From the NCBI GenBank assembly GCA_963824475.1, contig CAWGPR010000006.1:558001-622000 (forward strand): a stretch of 64,000 nt of DNA. Direction: 5' to 3'. Each line of letters starts with the position of its first letter. The first letter of the stretch is position 1. This document shows positions 45,141 through 54,174 of the stretch, piece after piece. The notes below the pieces were generated by a model, which did no database searches, was not told the DNA's origin, and worked only from the letters and a program-made list of their open reading frames with translations. The DNA is from Roseiarcus sp963824475 (lineage in GTDB: Bacteria; Pseudomonadota; Alphaproteobacteria; Rhizobiales; Beijerinckiaceae). The translations under genes and the position numbers were made by a program.

Positions 45141-45986
45141 CGGACGCGCCTTCGGTTGCGCGAGCGCGGGAGAACGCGCTCAAGACCCTATTCGGCCGCC
45201 CCAGCCGCGTTCTGATCGGCGTCGTCCACCTGCTCCCGTTGCCCGCATCCCCCGACTATTCAGGCCGCGGGGTTGAGCCGATCTACGCGCGGGCGCTCGC
45301 GGACGCCAGAGCTTACGCCGGCGCCGGCTTCGACGGCCTCATCGTCGAGAACCACGGCGACATTCCTTTTTCGAAGCCCGAGGATATCGGCCCGGAAACC
45401 GCTGCGCACATGGCGATCGCCGCCGAGCGCGTCCGCGTGGAAACGGGGTTGCCAATCGGCGTCAACGTGCTCGCAAACGCCGCGCTTCACGCTCTTGCGG
45501 TGGCGAGCGCCGCGGGCGCGCGGTTCGTTCGCGTCAATCAGTGGGCCAACGCCTATGTCGCCAACGAAGGCCTGATCGAAGGCGCCGCGGCGAAAGCGAT
45601 GCGCTACCGGAGCCTGCTTCAGGCGCGAGACGTCAAGATCTTCGCCGACGCGCATGTCAAGCACGGCGCCCACGCCATCGTGCAGGACCGGCCGATCGCC
45701 GAACTCGTGCGCGACGTCGAGTTTTTCAACGCCGACGTCGTCATCTTCACCGGTCAACGCACCGGCCACGCGGCCGATTTCGATTATCTCAGGAAGATCC
45801 GGGCCGCGGCTTCGCTGCCGACGCTTGTCGGCAGCGGCGTTCGATCCAGGCAACGTCGGCCACATTCTCTCCATCGTTGACGGCGTCATCGTCGCAAGCG
45901 CGTTAAAGGTGGACGGGCGGTGGTGGAATCCCGTCGATGACGAGCGGGCCAGGCAATTCGTTGCGCGCGCCAGGAAAGCGCCATGA
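45137..45986 (+). CDS. BtpA/SgcQ-family TIM-barrel protein, frameshifted
   Basis: Family patterns are IGVVHLLPLPASPDYSG, DGLIVENHGDIPF, GVNVLANAALHALAVA, RVNQWANAYVANEGLIEG, KIFADAHVKHGAHA and TLVGSGV. After LVGSGV the frame shifts at 45838-45844: DPGNVGHILSIVDGVIVASALKVDG and GRWWNPVD follow in another frame to the stop at 45986. One extra base explains it, but unlike other frameshifts here no GANTC site is restored. BtpA proteins have unknown biochemistry; E. coli SgcQ lies in a sugar operon. The stop overlaps the TenA start. Confidence 0.87.
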
Positions 45987-46642
45987 ACGACGCGTCCTCG
46001 TTTTCGGAGTGGATGCGGGCCGAGGCGCGCGGAACATGGAACGCAATCCTCGGCCACCGCTTCTTTCGTGAGGTCGCGACGGACGCCATCGACGATCGCG
46101 TCTTCGCCCGATACTTGAGGATCGAATACGGCTTCGTCGACACGGCGGCGCAGACGCTGGGCTACGCCATCGCCAAGGCGCCTTCGTTTCGGGAGCGGCG
46201 GCGTCTGGGCCTGGGCCTTTGTGGACTCGTCACCGATCAGGAGAAATTCTTTATTGCCGCTTTTGAGCGGATGGGCGTACGCGCCGACGAACGGACAGGT
46301 CTGCCGCCGCAGGGACCGGCGCGTCCGCTGCACGCGCTCTTCCTCGCGGTCGCCGAGACGGAAGGCTATGAGGAGATCCTGGCCTGCATTTTGGCGGCGG
46401 AGTGGATGTATCTGACCTGGTGCTCGACGGCCAACCAGTCGCCGTCGTCAAGGGACTATATTCGCGACTGGGTGACGCTTCACGCCGGCGGCGCGTTCGC
46501 CGACCATGTCGCATGGGTCCGCTCGGAAATTGACGACCGGGGACCGGCGCTCGCCAGCTCCCGGCAGGCGCGCCTGAGTGCGCTGTTCGAAAAGGCTTTG
46601 GAGGCGGAGATCGCTTTCCACGACGCGGCCTATGCCGGGTGA
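45983..46642 (+). CDS. TenA-family protein (TenA_E-like)
   Basis: The 219-residue all-helical protein matches TenA/THI-4: FARYLRIEYGFVDTAAQTLGYAI, then AAEWMYLTWCSTANQ and a final FEKALEAEIAFHDAAY with the conserved Glu. The active-site Cys of classic thiaminase II appears replaced by Glu (AAEWMYL), as in the TenA_E subgroup. Such proteins hydrolyse or bind thiamine-derived pyrimidines. ATGA overlap with BtpA suggests a shared pathway. Confidence 0.85.
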   Translation: MNDASSFSEWMRAEARGTWNAILGHRFFREVATDAIDDRVFARYLRIEYGFVDTAAQTLGYAIAKAPSFRERRRLGLGLCGLVTDQEKFFIAAFERMGVRADERTGLPPQGPARPLHALFLAVAETEGYEEILACILAAEWMYLTWCSTANQSPSSRDYIRDWVTLHAGGAFADHVAWVRSEIDDRGPALASSRQARLSALFEKALEAEIAFHDAAYAG

Positions 46643-47188
46643 TGTAATTCGGCTGATGAGGCTGCTGGGCGCTCCCGAGGACGGATAGGCGCGGGTTGAG
46701 GCGTGGATGCTCGATTACGAAAAACCGACAATTTCTTGCCAAGCCGGCCGGCGCTTGGTATTGTTTTCCAGAAAGCCGGCAAGACTGTTGCTTTCGAATG
46801 GGCGACGCGCGACGGGCTTCGGCATTGAGGACAGGGGATTGACTTAAAGTTGCGTCACCGCCCAACCGGAGCGTCGGAATGGCGCCGGAACCGACGGACC
46901 TCATGCCTCGAGGAGCGATGTGGAGCATCGCGTCTCGAAGGACGAGGTCGGTGGAAGAAAGCTTCCAACCTCTGGGGGCCGCTGGGCCGCTACAAAGTTG
47001 CGCGAAAGCGCACTTAAGTCACTGAATTCATTGAGTCGCGTAAACTTGTGCACGGGCGCAGATCGATGCCTCGGGAAAGCGATTGAACCCGCTAAAATGG
47101 ATTTGGACGCCCGCCGGCTCACGGTCGCTCTCGAACCCCGTGAGATAGAGGGCCAGGCGTCGCGGCTCCGGGCTCGCGGTGGCGCGGA
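46643..47188. other. intergenic region between convergent operons
   Basis: About 545 bases with no credible gene. It has a hairpin-forming stretch CCAAGC/GCTTGG near 46740 and a degenerate piece of the CCTCGTCC-type palindromic repeat (CTCGAGGAGCGAT ... GCGTCTCGAAGGACGAGG, about 46907-46951). Confidence 0.5.
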
Positions 47189-48130
47189 TCAAGTTTCGAT
47201 TGGCTCTGCCTGGAGGCGCGCCGCGACTTGATCGGCGGTCGGCAAGGCCGATTGCGCGCCGAGCCCGGTGGTCGAGATCGCCGCGGCGCAGTTGGCGAAG
47301 CGAATGGCCTCCCTCCAGTCCAGTCCTGCGGCGAGGCGCGCATGAAGGCAGGCGGCGGCGAAACAGTCGCCCGCGCCGGTGGTGTCAAGAATCTTGGGCG
47401 CAAAGCCGGGCGACGAGATGCGCCCCTCCGCGGTTTCAACCTGTGCGCCGTCCGCGCCGAGCGTGGTGACGACTACGGCGACGAGGCCCGCAAGCGGGCG
47501 CTCAAGCGCCGCATCAACGAAGGCGCGCGACTCCGCGTTGCAGAAGATAAGATCGAAGCCCTTGACCGCATCGAGCAGAACGGCTGCGTCTTCCGGGCAG
47601 TCGGCGCGCTCGACGTCGAGCGAGGCCGTCGCCCCTGAACTTCGCGCAGCGTCAACGACTTTCCGGCAAAGGGGAGGGTCGCCGACCGATGTCAGATGCA
47701 AGTGCCGGACGCCTTCCAGCACCGCGTCAGTCACGGCGCTTGCTTCCGGCCGATAGGCTGATGTCATCAGCTTAACGAGCGACTTTTCCCCGTCGGGCGT
47801 CAGCAGGCTGATGCAGCTGAATGTCGCCACGCCGGCAAGGCGGGAGACGAAGCTCGTGTCGACGCCCATTTGGTTGAGGCCCTCGACGGCGAAGGCTCCA
47901 TCCGCGTCATCGCCGACGCGACCGAGAACACGCACCCGCGATCCCAGCCGGGCAAGCGCGGCCGCGACGTTTCCAGCCATGCCGCCTGACACTTTCTGCT
48001 TAACGATGCCGTTCACCTTCCCGTCTCGGGTCGGCAGCCGATCGACCTCGATCAGCACATCGACGTCCAGGTCTCCGATACAGAGGAAGAGAGGGAGGTC
48101 CTCGATGGCGGATTGCAAGGCGGCGCTCAA
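47189..48130 (-). CDS. PfkB-family carbohydrate kinase
   Basis: The 313-residue protein has FLCIGDLDVDVLIEVDRLPT and SGGMAGNVAAALARLGSRV at the N-terminus and DTTGAGDCFAAACLHARL as the catalytic signature. The start is TTG 48130, overlapping the upstream ATPase stop (TTGA). It is the last gene of the 13-gene minus-strand run. The substrate is presumably the sugar brought in by the adjacent ribose-type transporter. Confidence 0.9.
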   Translation of the reverse strand: MSAALQSAIEDLPLFLCIGDLDVDVLIEVDRLPTRDGKVNGIVKQKVSGGMAGNVAAALARLGSRVRVLGRVGDDADGAFAVEGLNQMGVDTSFVSRLAGVATFSCISLLTPDGEKSLVKLMTSAYRPEASAVTDAVLEGVRHLHLTSVGDPPLCRKVVDAARSSGATASLDVERADCPEDAAVLLDAVKGFDLIFCNAESRAFVDAALERPLAGLVAVVVTTLGADGAQVETAEGRISSPGFAPKILDTTGAGDCFAAACLHARLAAGLDWREAIRFANCAAAISTTGLGAQSALPTADQVAARLQAEPIET

Positions 48131-48909
48131 GCCTCGCCCCTCTCGGCGCCGGTGATATAGCCGACGACCATCGACCCGGTCAGGCCAGCGATGGGCCGAT
48201 CGGCGACCTTTCGACCGAGACGCAGAACGACAATTCGATCGCAGACCTCCAACACCTGCTCCATGTTGTGGCTGATGAGCACAATCGCGATGCCCTGAGC
48301 GCGAAGGCGTCCGATGAGATCAAGCACGTGTCGTGTCTGCCGCACGCCGAGCGCAGCCGTCGGCTCGTCGAGGAACACCATGCGCCGACTCCAGCCGACG
48401 GCGCGTCCGATCGCGATGCACTGGCGCTGGCCTCCCGAGAGTTCCTGAACCCGCTGTCGAACGGAGATCGTTCCTCCGATCCCGACCTGATCGAGGATCG
48501 CGCGAGCGCCGGCGCGCATGGCCTTCTTGTCGAGCCACCCGATGCGACTGAGCGGCGGCCAGGAAGAACGGATCTCACGGTTGAGGTAGAGGTTCTGGAC
48601 CACATCGCCATGCATCACCAGCGAAAGGTCCTGATGCACGATCTCGATGCCGAGTTCGGCGGCGCGCTTGGGGCCGCCGGGACCGAAAGATTTGCCATCT
48701 ACGGTGATCTCGCCTGCATCGGGCGTGTAGTAGCCGGCGATGCAACGGACGAGCGTCGACTTTCCGGCGCCGTTGTCGCCGACCAGCCCCACGACTTCGC
48801 CCGGCCAGACCTCGAGATTGATGTCCTCGAGCGCATGCAGGCCGCCAAAGGTCTTGCGAAGCGCAGCGATTCGGAGGAGAGGCTCAGTCGCCCTGGCCAT
48901 GCGATTCAT
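48127..48909 (-). CDS. ribose-type (CUT2) ABC transporter ATPase, single domain
   Basis: The 260-residue ATPase has Walker A GDNGAGKSTLV, signature ELSGGQRQCIAIGRA and Walker B MVFLDEPTAALG. It is a one-domain version, about half the length of RbsA, as in FrcA-like sugar systems. It overlaps the permease gene upstream and the kinase gene downstream by four bases each. Confidence 0.92.
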   Translation of the reverse strand: MNRMARATEPLLRIAALRKTFGGLHALEDINLEVWPGEVVGLVGDNGAGKSTLVRCIAGYYTPDAGEITVDGKSFGPGGPKRAAELGIEIVHQDLSLVMHGDVVQNLYLNREIRSSWPPLSRIGWLDKKAMRAGARAILDQVGIGGTISVRQRVQELSGGQRQCIAIGRAVGWSRRMVFLDEPTAALGVRQTRHVLDLIGRLRAQGIAIVLISHNMEQVLEVCDRIVVLRLGRKVADRPIAGLTGSMVVGYITGAERGEA

Positions 48910-49922
48910 TCCGCGGGCTGGCGCTGGCTGACCGCCACCGCGACGACGATGATGATTTCCTGCACGACGATCTGTTGCTGCATCGTCGCGCCCATCAGGA
49001 CAAGGCCGTTGACGATCATCGTCATGAGAAGCGAGCCCATCAGCGCGCCCAGCATGCTGCCTGACCCGCCGAACAGGCTCGTGCCGCCGATCACCACGCC
49101 GGCAAGAACGGTCAGGAGGTCGCTCGACCCGAGTGTGTAGACCGCGCCGTGCACCTCGCCAGCGTAGATCATTCCGGCCAGCGCCGCCGTGCAGGATGAG
49201 ATGACCATGACGCCGACGCGGACGCGATTGGTGTTGATGCCGAGCGCCCGGGCACTGCCGCGGTTGCTTCCGGTCGCCATCACTCGCCAGCCGAAGGCGA
49301 GGTTCTTGAACGCGATCTGGGCGACCAGAAAGCCGAGCAAGAGCCAGACCACCGCGTTAGACAGCGGTCCAATCGTGCCTGATCCGAACAGATCCGTGTA
49401 GGTATCGTTGACGATTGGGACGTCCTGAAGCTGGGTCGAGATCTGCGCTATGCCGGTGAAAAGCTGCATCGTGCCGAGCGTCACGAGGAATGAGGGCACC
49501 CTAAGCCCTACGATCAGGAGGCCATTGAGAAGACCGGCGCCGACCCCTGTCAAAATTCCAAAGGCGATGCCAGGAACGAGCCCATAGTGCCGGAGCCCGA
49601 GGGCCGTAAAGAGCGCGGCCATTGCGACCACGGACCCGATCGAAAGATCGATTTCGCCGGCAGTGAGGACAAAGACCGCGCCGAAAGCCATAAGGGCGAT
49701 CGGCGTGACCTGCGAGACGATTGAGGTCGCGTTCTGGGCGCTGAGGAAGCCCTGGCCGCCGATCGTGATGGCGAAGAAGGCGAAGACGAGGGCGAATCCG
49801 AGATAGACGGTGAGGTCTTTCCACCGAAAGCGAGGCCCGTCGGAAACGCCCCCCTGCCGACGCACAGGTTCGCCCGCCTCCGGGTTCGACTTCTCAGTGA
49901 CGGGCGCCTCACTGTCCGTCAT
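48906..49922 (-). CDS. ribose-type (CUT2) ABC transporter permease
   Basis: The 338-residue inner-membrane protein of the RbsC/BPD_transp_2 family has GAVFVLTAGEIDLSIGSVVAMAA, LRVPSFLVTLGTMQLFTGIA and GVVIGGTSLFGGSGSMLGALMG. The N-terminal 35 residues are polar and cytoplasmic. ATGA overlap with the ATPase gene; 44 bases separate it from the binding-protein gene. Confidence 0.92.
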   Translation of the reverse strand: MTDSEAPVTEKSNPEAGEPVRRQGGVSDGPRFRWKDLTVYLGFALVFAFFAITIGGQGFLSAQNATSIVSQVTPIALMAFGAVFVLTAGEIDLSIGSVVAMAALFTALGLRHYGLVPGIAFGILTGVGAGLLNGLLIVGLRVPSFLVTLGTMQLFTGIAQISTQLQDVPIVNDTYTDLFGSGTIGPLSNAVVWLLLGFLVAQIAFKNLAFGWRVMATGSNRGSARALGINTNRVRVGVMVISSCTAALAGMIYAGEVHGAVYTLGSSDLLTVLAGVVIGGTSLFGGSGSMLGALMGSLLMTMIVNGLVLMGATMQQQIVVQEIIIVVAVAVSQRQPAE

Positions 49923-49966
49923 CGTTCTCGACGTGGCGTTCTAGTCCTCTTCATGCTTCGCCAAGC

Positions 49967-51103
49967 TTATTTGCCCAGGGCTTTGGTGACCTCGGGCGGC
50001 GGAGACGCATGATAGCTGTCCGCGTATGCCTGAAGGATGTTGTCCTTTGTGATCGCAATCGCCGGCACCTCGACATAAGCCGGCGCCTCCTTGTCAAGAA
50101 GCCCATAGCCGATCACCGCGGCGAGCGACTTGCCGATGGAGTAAGGATCATCGACGGTCAACGCCTTCACCGGCCCGCCAGTGACGAGCGAGACGGCGAC
50201 AGTATTGGACAGATCCATCGTGCCGACTGCAATGTCGTCGCGATGCGCGGCGCGGATCGCTTGAAGGACGCCGGACGCTGGATCCGCCCACGGCGCGTAG
50301 ATCGCCTTGATCTTGGGATGCTGCAAGATCATCGCGCTCGCGACCTGGAACACGCGGCCGGGGTCCGAGAAGCCCGCGGGGATGATCTTGATGCCGGGAT
50401 AGTTCTTCTCGATCGTCGTCCGGAACGCCGCGTCCCTCTGATTGACGACGTAAGCGTTGGCGTCGAAGTAGAGGAAGCCGAGCTCACCCTCGCCGCCCAT
50501 GGCTTTGGCAAGATTGTCCGCCGTTTTCTGGCCCATGGCGTAGAGGTCGTCGCCGACAAGACCCGTGTAATCCTTCCCCTGCTGGAAGCCGGATGGCATG
50601 TTGCTGATGAGCGCGATCTTGACGCCAGCTTCCGCCGCCTTCTTGAGCGCGGGGCTCAATTCCTCCGGGTTGATGGGCCAAGTGACGATCCCCGACGGCT
50701 TCTTCGCCATGATCGTCTGGACCGCATGAGCTTGATCCGACGCACTGAAGTTCGAATTGCTCAGGCCCGCGATCTCGACGCCCAGCGCCTTGAACTCATC
50801 TTCCGCGCCTCGTGTGACGGCGTCCGCCCATTCCGAGCTGGTCTGGAAGAGCAAGGCCGCGGAATAGTGTCCGTCGCGCAGCTTCTTGACCTCATCGTCC
50901 GTGAAGGTGAGGACGCTTGCCGGCTGACCCTTTGCGTCGTTCGGACCGACGGTCGAGGTCACGACTCCTTTGGTGGCGAATTCCCCGCCGACCATCTTGT
51001 CCGCGGCGCGAACGACGCCCGCCTGCAGGACGAGGATCGCGGCCGAAACGAGGAGCGGAAATACGGCCCGTGGGTGGACCGAAGCGCGTTTGAGGACATG
51101 CAT
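49967..51103 (-). CDS. periplasmic sugar-binding protein (RbsB-like)
   Basis: The 378-residue protein has a signal peptide (VFPLLVSAAILVLQAGVVRAA) and the two-lobe Peripla_BP_4 fold (SAALLFQTSSEWADAVTRGAEDEFKALGVEIAG, then GIVTWPINPEELSPALKKAAEAGVKIALIS). It belongs with the permease and ATPase genes just downstream. It is not closely similar to the other two RbsB-like proteins at 53.2 and 58.9 kb, so the ligand probably differs. Confidence 0.9.
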   Translation of the reverse strand: MHVLKRASVHPRAVFPLLVSAAILVLQAGVVRAADKMVGGEFATKGVVTSTVGPNDAKGQPASVLTFTDDEVKKLRDGHYSAALLFQTSSEWADAVTRGAEDEFKALGVEIAGLSNSNFSASDQAHAVQTIMAKKPSGIVTWPINPEELSPALKKAAEAGVKIALISNMPSGFQQGKDYTGLVGDDLYAMGQKTADNLAKAMGGEGELGFLYFDANAYVVNQRDAAFRTTIEKNYPGIKIIPAGFSDPGRVFQVASAMILQHPKIKAIYAPWADPASGVLQAIRAAHRDDIAVGTMDLSNTVAVSLVTGGPVKALTVDDPYSIGKSLAAVIGYGLLDKEAPAYVEVPAIAITKDNILQAYADSYHASPPPEVTKALGK

Positions 51104-51175
51104 GATCTGGACTCCACCTTTGAGAAGCCTTCACCCGGTCGCGCCGGAAGCGTCGGACCTGCACCTGATCGTCTG

Positions 51176-51937
51176 TCAGCGTCGATGTTTCTCTCCGAGC
51201 CAGCCAACCAGATTTGTCCAGAGCGCGCCGTAGCCCTTCCAGGCCAAGAAGGGCGGCGGGCCCCAGTGGGGTCCACAATCGGAAGAGAAGATCGCGCTCC
51301 GCCCCCGTCCGAAATTGCGCACGGCGATGAATGGATCAGCGCCGAAGCGTGCAAGCACGTCCGCGTCCGGTCGAGCTGTTGACCGATTGTAGCCGAGGAA
51401 CTGCGGCCAGTCGGACAGACCCTTGAGAACGGGGTGATCGGGCTTGACAAGCGTCGGCGTGACCCCCTGGGGGCATTCAAGCCGGTCGTCATAAGGAAAC
51501 AGTTCGACGGGCAGCACGTCCTCGACGGGGCTGCCTTTGTAATTGCCCTTGGCCTGGATGCCCTGAAACGTGAGATAGCCGCCGACCATCAAGAGACCGC
51601 CGCCGTCGTTCACGAAGTCCCGAATGAGCTGGAGCCGGTTCGGCCAGCTCTCGGAGCGGATCGCCACCCGGTCAGGAAGCAGAAGCGAGTTCGCGCCTAT
51701 ATCGCTCAGGATCACAACGTCGAAAGCGTCGATCTCTTTCCGCGAGAACGGAAACGAGTCCATCGCGATGTGGCTCGGCTGGTAGGTTACCGCCGCGCCG
51801 CCAGCGCGGAGGGCGGCGATCATCTCCGTGCCGCCTTCGTGATACGACGACATCTCGAACGAATCGAAGCCTTTGGCGTGGACGCTATGCGTCATCCAGG
51901 ATTCACCGGCGAAAAGGACCCGTACTGGATTTGGCAT
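51176..51937 (-). CDS. ThuA-like / class I glutamine amidotransferase-like protein
   Basis: The 253-residue protein starts at ATG 51937 (MPNPVRVLFAGESWMTHSVHAKG), with GGAG just before. It has a flavodoxin-like glutamine amidotransferase fold (DAFDVVILSDIGANSLLLP, LIRDFVNDGGGLLMVGGYLTFQG, GRGRSAIFSSDCGPHWG). The usual nucleophilic Cys is not at the elbow, where GGYLTF is found. Relatives (ThuA, DUF1355) occur in sugar operons and may act on keto-sugars. It is the first gene after the LacI operator. Confidence 0.8.
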   Translation of the reverse strand: MPNPVRVLFAGESWMTHSVHAKGFDSFEMSSYHEGGTEMIAALRAGGAAVTYQPSHIAMDSFPFSRKEIDAFDVVILSDIGANSLLLPDRVAIRSESWPNRLQLIRDFVNDGGGLLMVGGYLTFQGIQAKGNYKGSPVEDVLPVELFPYDDRLECPQGVTPTLVKPDHPVLKGLSDWPQFLGYNRSTARPDADVLARFGADPFIAVRNFGRGRSAIFSSDCGPHWGPPPFLAWKGYGALWTNLVGWLGEKHRR

Positions 51938-52012
51938 CGGCTCCGATCTCTGAAGGGTTTTAGGATTGCTTACCCTAGCGGCATCCACAATCCATCAACT
52001 CTGACGGGTATT

Positions 52013-52028
52013 GGCTAAACGTTTAACC
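52013..52028. promoter_or_regulatory. LacI-type operator
   Basis: GGCTAAACGTTTAACC contains the perfect palindrome TAAACGTTTA with the central CG typical of LacI-family sites. It lies between the lacI-like stop and the thuA-like start, so it should control the thuA-binding protein-permease-ATPase-kinase genes. Confidence 0.65.
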
Positions 52029-52037
52029 CGCGCGTTT

Positions 52038-53081
52038 TCATGCTTCAAGGGCCGAACTCCCTTTCGGCCCTCTTCGGGGGAAGCGCACGAGTTCGCGGAC
52101 GATCAGCCGCGCATTGAGAATGACTCTCTCGGGCGGCCCGCCTTCCCCGTGCATCCGCGCATGGAGAAGGCGGACGCCATGTTCGGCGAGCGCCTCGATC
52201 GGCTGTCTCGCCGTGGTCAGACGCGGCGCAAACGCGCTCGCCCAAGGAAAATCGTCGATGCCGGCCAAAGAGACGTCGGCTGGACAGGCAAGGCCAAGCT
52301 CCGTGATGGCTTGCATCGTTCCGATCACCATCTCGTTATTTGAGACAAAAAGCGCCGTCGGACGTCGAGACGCGACAAGCAGTTCGCGAGAAAGTTCGCG
52401 CGCTCGGTCCTGACGGAAGTCAGCGTAGATGACCGGGGCCTCGGCTGGATCGAGCCCGAACTCAGCCAAGGCGTCGCGAAAGCCATCAAGACGTTCCGTC
52501 GTGTTGGGGAGGTGGCGCCACCCGGCGACCGCGGCGACGTGGGTGTGGCCGAGCGACAGGATGTGACGCGTCACGTCTAAAGCCGCTTGATGGTTATCGA
52601 TGGACACCCCATCGAAGTGTGACTCAGGGATCACGCGGTCAATCATGACGATGGGGCGAGGGAAGTTCGAAATGGGCGGCTCGAAGTACATGGACGCCGG
52701 ACCGGTCGGCGCCAAGATGACGCCCTCCACCCGATGCGCCGCCAGGAGTTGAAGCGCGGCCAGTTCCTTTGCCGGGTCGTGGTCGGCTTCGCAGAGCAAA
52801 ACGTTGTAGCCCAGCGAATCCGCAATCGAGCCAATTCGTCGCACAAGCTCTGAGAAGAAGGGGTTGGTGATGTCGGCGACGACCACGCCGATCAACCGCG
52901 TCGATTGCATACGCAATCCGCGCGCGACCCTCGACGGCGCGAAGCCCAGCTGCGCGACGGCTTCAAGGACCCGCGCCTTGAGCGGCGCGCTGACAAAGCT
53001 CGTCGCATTGATGACGTTCGAGACCGTCGCTGTCGACACCCGGGCGAGCCGCGCCACGTCCTTGATCGTCGGGTTCGGCAC
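52038..53081 (-). CDS. LacI-family transcriptional regulator
   Basis: The 347-residue protein begins PNPTIKDVARLARVSTATVSNVINAT, the LacI helix-turn-helix, followed by the hinge helix SRVARGLRMQST and a periplasmic-binding-like ligand domain (LIGVVVADITNPFFSELVRRI). GTG at 53081 is chosen because GAGG lies 7 bases upstream; a TTG at 53123 would add 14 residues. It lies between the two sugar transporter sets and probably controls the downstream one through the operator at 52013-52028. Confidence 0.92.
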   Translation of the reverse strand: MPNPTIKDVARLARVSTATVSNVINATSFVSAPLKARVLEAVAQLGFAPSRVARGLRMQSTRLIGVVVADITNPFFSELVRRIGSIADSLGYNVLLCEADHDPAKELAALQLLAAHRVEGVILAPTGPASMYFEPPISNFPRPIVMIDRVIPESHFDGVSIDNHQAALDVTRHILSLGHTHVAAVAGWRHLPNTTERLDGFRDALAEFGLDPAEAPVIYADFRQDRARELSRELLVASRRPTALFVSNNEMVIGTMQAITELGLACPADVSLAGIDDFPWASAFAPRLTTARQPIEALAEHGVRLLHARMHGEGGPPERVILNARLIVRELVRFPRRGPKGSSALEA

Positions 53082-53208
53082 AGTGCGCCTCGTCGTTCGG
53101 AACCGGGAGAGAGTTCTGGACAATTATAGACGAAAGACTCTCTCGCCGCCCTTTCAACAAAGATCAAGCTTGCGCCCTCGCCGCTCGCAAGGCGGGCTTG
53201 CGCCCCGC

Positions 53209-54150
53209 CTAGTCGCAATCGCCTTTGTATTCGTATTTGTCGGCGGTCGCATTGTCGCCGGCCTTTATCGTGACGATCTCGGTCAGCGTCGTCTTGTCCA
53301 ACTTGTCACCCTTGAGGAGTTTGGCGGCGGATTCCATGGCGACCTCGCCCTCCTGCTTCGGGTCCTGCGCGATCAGGGCCTGGATGGCGCCGTTCTTGAG
53401 CGCGTTGACCTCGGCGCTCGCGGCGTCATAGGCGACGACCTTCACCTTTCCCAGAGCGCCGGCCTGGCGGAGGCCGGTCAAGGCGCCGATCGCCCCCTGA
53501 TCGTTTGTCGCGAAGAGGCCCGCGAGCTTCGGATGGGCGGAGAGAGTCGAGGTCACGATTTCGGCCGCCTTCTGGGGATCGTCGCTTTGATATTGCGCGC
53601 CGAGATAGACGATGCCGGGATATTTCTTCAGTTCCTCCTCAAAACCTGTCGTGCGTGCGTCCTGCGCCGCGGAACCGGGCGGCTGGGTGATGACAAGCAC
53701 TTCGCCTTTGCCGTCGAGCAGGGCGTTGATCGCATCGGCGGCGAGCCGTCCTCCCTGCGCGTTGTCCGTCAGGATCTGGGTCTGGACGAAGGAATTGTCC
53801 TCGATCGTCTGGTCGACCGTCACAATCTTGGTTCCGCGGTCGGCGAGCTGCTTCATCGGCGCAATCAGCGCCTTCGCGTCGGTCGGCACGATAACCGCGA
53901 CGGCAGGCGTCGTCGCCGCCACCGCGTTGACAACCGGGATCTGGCTGTCGGCGGCGAACTGGTCTGGAGCCGATATCGTGAGAGCGAGGCGGAGCGCCTT
54001 TGCTTTCGCCTTCGCCCCACAGGCGAGCGCCTGGTAGAAAGGACTTCCCTTTACGCCGAGCACCAGCGCGACGGCTGGCTCCGCCGCCTCAGCAGCCGAT
54101 GAGGCCGCCAGGAGCGTGAAAACAGCAGCGGCGCCAACTGTCATTTTCAT
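53209..54150 (-). CDS. periplasmic sugar-binding protein (RbsB-like), paralogue 1
   Basis: The 313-residue protein has a signal peptide (GAAAVFTLLAASSAAEAA) and the Peripla_BP_4 fold (VALVLGVKGSPFYQALACGAKAKA). It is strikingly like the protein at 58869-59843 along its whole length: both share LGVKGSPF, DPQKAAEIVTSTL, TNDQGAIGA-TGLRQAGA and a YEYK-DC end. AAGGAG lies before the ATG. It is the binding protein for the permease and ATPase just upstream on the minus strand. Confidence 0.9.
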   Translation of the reverse strand: MKMTVGAAAVFTLLAASSAAEAAEPAVALVLGVKGSPFYQALACGAKAKAKALRLALTISAPDQFAADSQIPVVNAVAATTPAVAVIVPTDAKALIAPMKQLADRGTKIVTVDQTIEDNSFVQTQILTDNAQGGRLAADAINALLDGKGEVLVITQPPGSAAQDARTTGFEEELKKYPGIVYLGAQYQSDDPQKAAEIVTSTLSAHPKLAGLFATNDQGAIGALTGLRQAGALGKVKVVAYDAASAEVNALKNGAIQALIAQDPKQEGEVAMESAAKLLKGDKLDKTTLTEIVTIKAGDNATADKYEYKGDCD

Positions 54151-54174
54151 AAGCTTTCTCCTTTTATTGCAGCT

